Below, one piece after another: positions 45,179-46,516 of a stretch of DNA of 46,516 nt. The notes beneath the pieces are model-generated. The model made no database searches. It was not told the origin of the DNA and saw nothing but the letters and a program-made list of their open reading frames with translations. The DNA comes from Gemmatimonadota bacterium (GTDB lineage: Bacteria > Gemmatimonadota > Gemmatimonadetes > Gemmatimonadales > Gemmatimonadaceae): NCBI GenBank assembly GCA_016200495.1, contig JACQES010000106.1:1-46516 (forward strand), in the 5' to 3' direction. The first letter of the stretch is position 1. The number at the start of each line of letters is the position of its first letter. The translations under genes and the position numbers were made by a program.

Positions 45179-46390
45179 TGCCGCGCTCCCGGATGCATGA
45201 CGCGGCCCACGCCGCGCTGGCGCCGCACTCGCTGTTCGCGGCGGGCCGGCCGGAGATGACGGAAGCGGAGGCGCGCGCGCTGACGCAGCGCGTGCTGGCG
45301 ATGTCCTCGGCGGACGGCGTGCGCGTGAACGTCAACTCCAGCTGGCAGGGGAACACGCGCTTCGCCACGAGCGAGATCACGACGTCGGGCGGGATCACCG
45401 ACACGACGGTGAGCGTGAGCGTGACGCTGGGGAAGAAGCGCGCGTCGGCGAGCACCAACGTGCTCGACGAGGCGTCGCTCCGGCGCACGGTGGCGCTGGC
45501 GGAGACGCTGGCGCGCCTCAGCCCCGACGATGCGGAGCTGATGCCCGAGCTGGGCCCGCAGCAGTACGCCGCGGTGCAGGCCTACAACGACGCAACGGCG
45601 GGGCTCGCGCCGGACCAGCGCGCCAAGGCGGTGCAGGCGCTCATGACCGCCGCGGGCGCGCAAGGCCGTCGCGAGCCGCAACCCGCAGGCGATCGAGCCG
45701 GGGATGTACACGGTGGTCCTCGAGCCGCAGGCGGTGGCCGACATGATTCCCGCGCTTGCGGGGTCGCTCAACGCGCGCCAGGCCGACGAGGGGCGGAGCG
45801 CGTTCAGCAAGAAGGGGGGCGGCACGCGCGTGGGCGAGCAGATCGCCGACCCGCGCGTGACGATCCTGTCGGATCCGGCGGACCCGGAGCTGCTCACGAC
45901 GCCGTTCGACGGCGAGGGGCTGCCGGTGCCGCGCCGCGTGTGGATCGAGAACGGCGTGCTCAAGGAGCTGTCGTACTCGCGCTACTGGGCCGACAAGCAG
46001 GGGAAGGCGCCCACGGGCGGCGGCGGGGGCGGTGGTGGCGGTGGCGGCTTCGGGGTTCCCGGCGGCCTCAAGATGGTCGGCGGATCGAAGAGCACGGCCG
46101 AGCTGATCGCGGGGACGGAGAAGGGGATTCTCGTCACGCACATGTTCTACATCCGGCCGCTCGACCAGCGCACGGTGCTGCTCACCGGGCTCACGCGCGA
46201 CGGGACCTTCCTGATCGAGAAGGGGAAGGTGACCAAGGCGCTCAAGAACTTCCGCTGGAACGAGAGCCCGCTGCTGATGCTCAACCGCGTCGAGGAGATC
46301 GGGCAGGCGGAGCGGACGGCGCGCGGGCAGGTGATGCCGGCGCTCAAGATCAAGGACTTCAACTTCGCGTCGCTGTCGGACGCGGTGTAA
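45178..46390 (+). pseudogene. TldE/PmbA-like subunit with a +1 frameshift
   Basis: The ATG at 45178 overlaps the tldD stop. The first frame encodes LTQRVLAMSSADGVRVNVN, FATSEITTSGGITDTTVSV and LPDD-like family segments up to ALMTAA near 45653. One extra G in the GGG at 45654-45656 then shifts the frame. The continuation ARKAVASRNPQ runs through GMYTVVLEPQAVADMIP, FSKKGGGTRVGEQ, VWIENGVLKELSYSRYWA, a poly-Gly stretch, AELIAGTEKGILVTHMFYIR and NRVEEIG to 46390. Removing one base restores a protein of about 403 residues. TldE normally lacks the zinc site, and here no HExxxH is seen. It has no signal peptide of its own. The shift may be real or an assembly error. Confidence 0.85.
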
Positions 46391-46414
46391 GCGCCTTCGC
46401 GGCGCACGAAACGA

Positions 46415-46447
46415 CGACGGGCCGGCGCGCGGTGCGCCGGCCCGTCG
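46415..46447 (+). terminator. Strong hairpin downstream of tldE
   Basis: Fourteen perfect base pairs (CGACGGGCCGGCGC at 46415-46428 with its complement at 46434-46447) surround a five-base loop, 24 bases after the tldE stop. No T tract follows on the plus strand. It lies between genes that appear convergent, so it may end transcripts in both directions. Confidence 0.65.
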
Positions 46448-46466
46448 CGCATTCAGGCGGTCCGCA

Positions 46467-46515
46467 TCAGCCCAGCCAGGTCAGCGCCTGTATCTCGACC
46501 GCGTCCGGCACCTCG
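46467..46515 (-). CDS. Possible C-terminal fragment of a gene entering from the right
   Basis: On the minus strand a frame reads EVPDAVEIQALTWLG and stops at TGA (46467-46469). The residue pattern is plausible for coding sequence, and the strong hairpin sits just beyond it as expected between convergent genes. Fifteen residues are too few to assign a family. Confidence 0.3.
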   Translation of the reverse strand, partial: EVPDAVEIQALTWLG

Positions 46516-46516
46516 T

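Noticed and set aside
46018-46052. Poly-GGC/GGT run in tldE as a frameshift hotspot
   Set aside because: The frame is the same and family-like on both sides of the run; the real shift lies earlier at 45654-45656.

Overview
The window is a very GC-rich bacterial chromosome segment. Its gene content fits a Gram-negative soil bacterium of the Gemmatimonadota type: a TonB-dependent receptor tail, outer-membrane barrel and lipoprotein signals, a cobalamin-dependent ribonucleotide reductase, a zinc-ribbon/FHA/Ser-Thr kinase signalling operon, and Tat-exported TldD. The phylum call is an inference from gene content and base composition; there is no rRNA gene to settle it.

Region 1 (1-9400) deals with the envelope and peptide or peptidoglycan recycling. 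A minus-strand operon with overlapping or abutting genes encodes an outer-membrane barrel, a lipoprotein gamma-glutamyltransferase, an ABC exporter half and a secreted kelch protein. Divergent from it is a compact murQ-anmK-nagZ operon for recycling anhydro-muropeptide sugars. Region 2 (9400-17700) holds a four-gene minus-strand phospho-signalling operon: a zinc-ribbon/double-FHA protein, a Ser/Thr kinase, a PP2C-type phosphatase and a membrane FHA-trypsin protease. The kinase is split by a -1 frameshift at G7 tracts. A lipoprotein amidase is divergent from the operon, followed by a palindromic repeat and a gamma-carbonic anhydrase-like protein.

Region 3 (17700-20800) is nrdJ (class II ribonucleotide reductase). 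It is preceded by a long structured leader that looks like a cobalamin-type riboswitch followed by an intrinsic terminator. Region 4 (about 20700-28800) has visibly lower GC and reads as an acquired island. It contains a sodium/solute symporter interrupted by TGA, a small membrane protein, a leucine-carboxyl-methyltransferase-like enzyme, two decayed IS3-family elements and two orphan membrane coiled-coil proteins.

Region 5 (28800-36000) holds three unfamiliar genes: a giant multi-pass membrane protein with a large extracytoplasmic receptor-like region and, divergent from it, an astacin-like metallopeptidase and an alpha/beta-hydrolase-like protein. This is the best candidate for an undescribed system. 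Region 6 (36000-46516) contains a homocysteine S-methyltransferase and an RDD protein. It also contains a remarkable tandemly duplicated MASE1-PAS-HisKA-HATPase-REC hybrid kinase in one reading frame, a small secreted protein, and a tldD-tldE pair. TldD carries a Tat signal and tldE carries a +1 frameshift.

No tRNA, rRNA or CRISPR array was seen. Several genes carry single lesions (kinase, symporter, hybrid kinase, tldE). Each could be a real mutation, recoding or an assembly error, and each is flagged separately.
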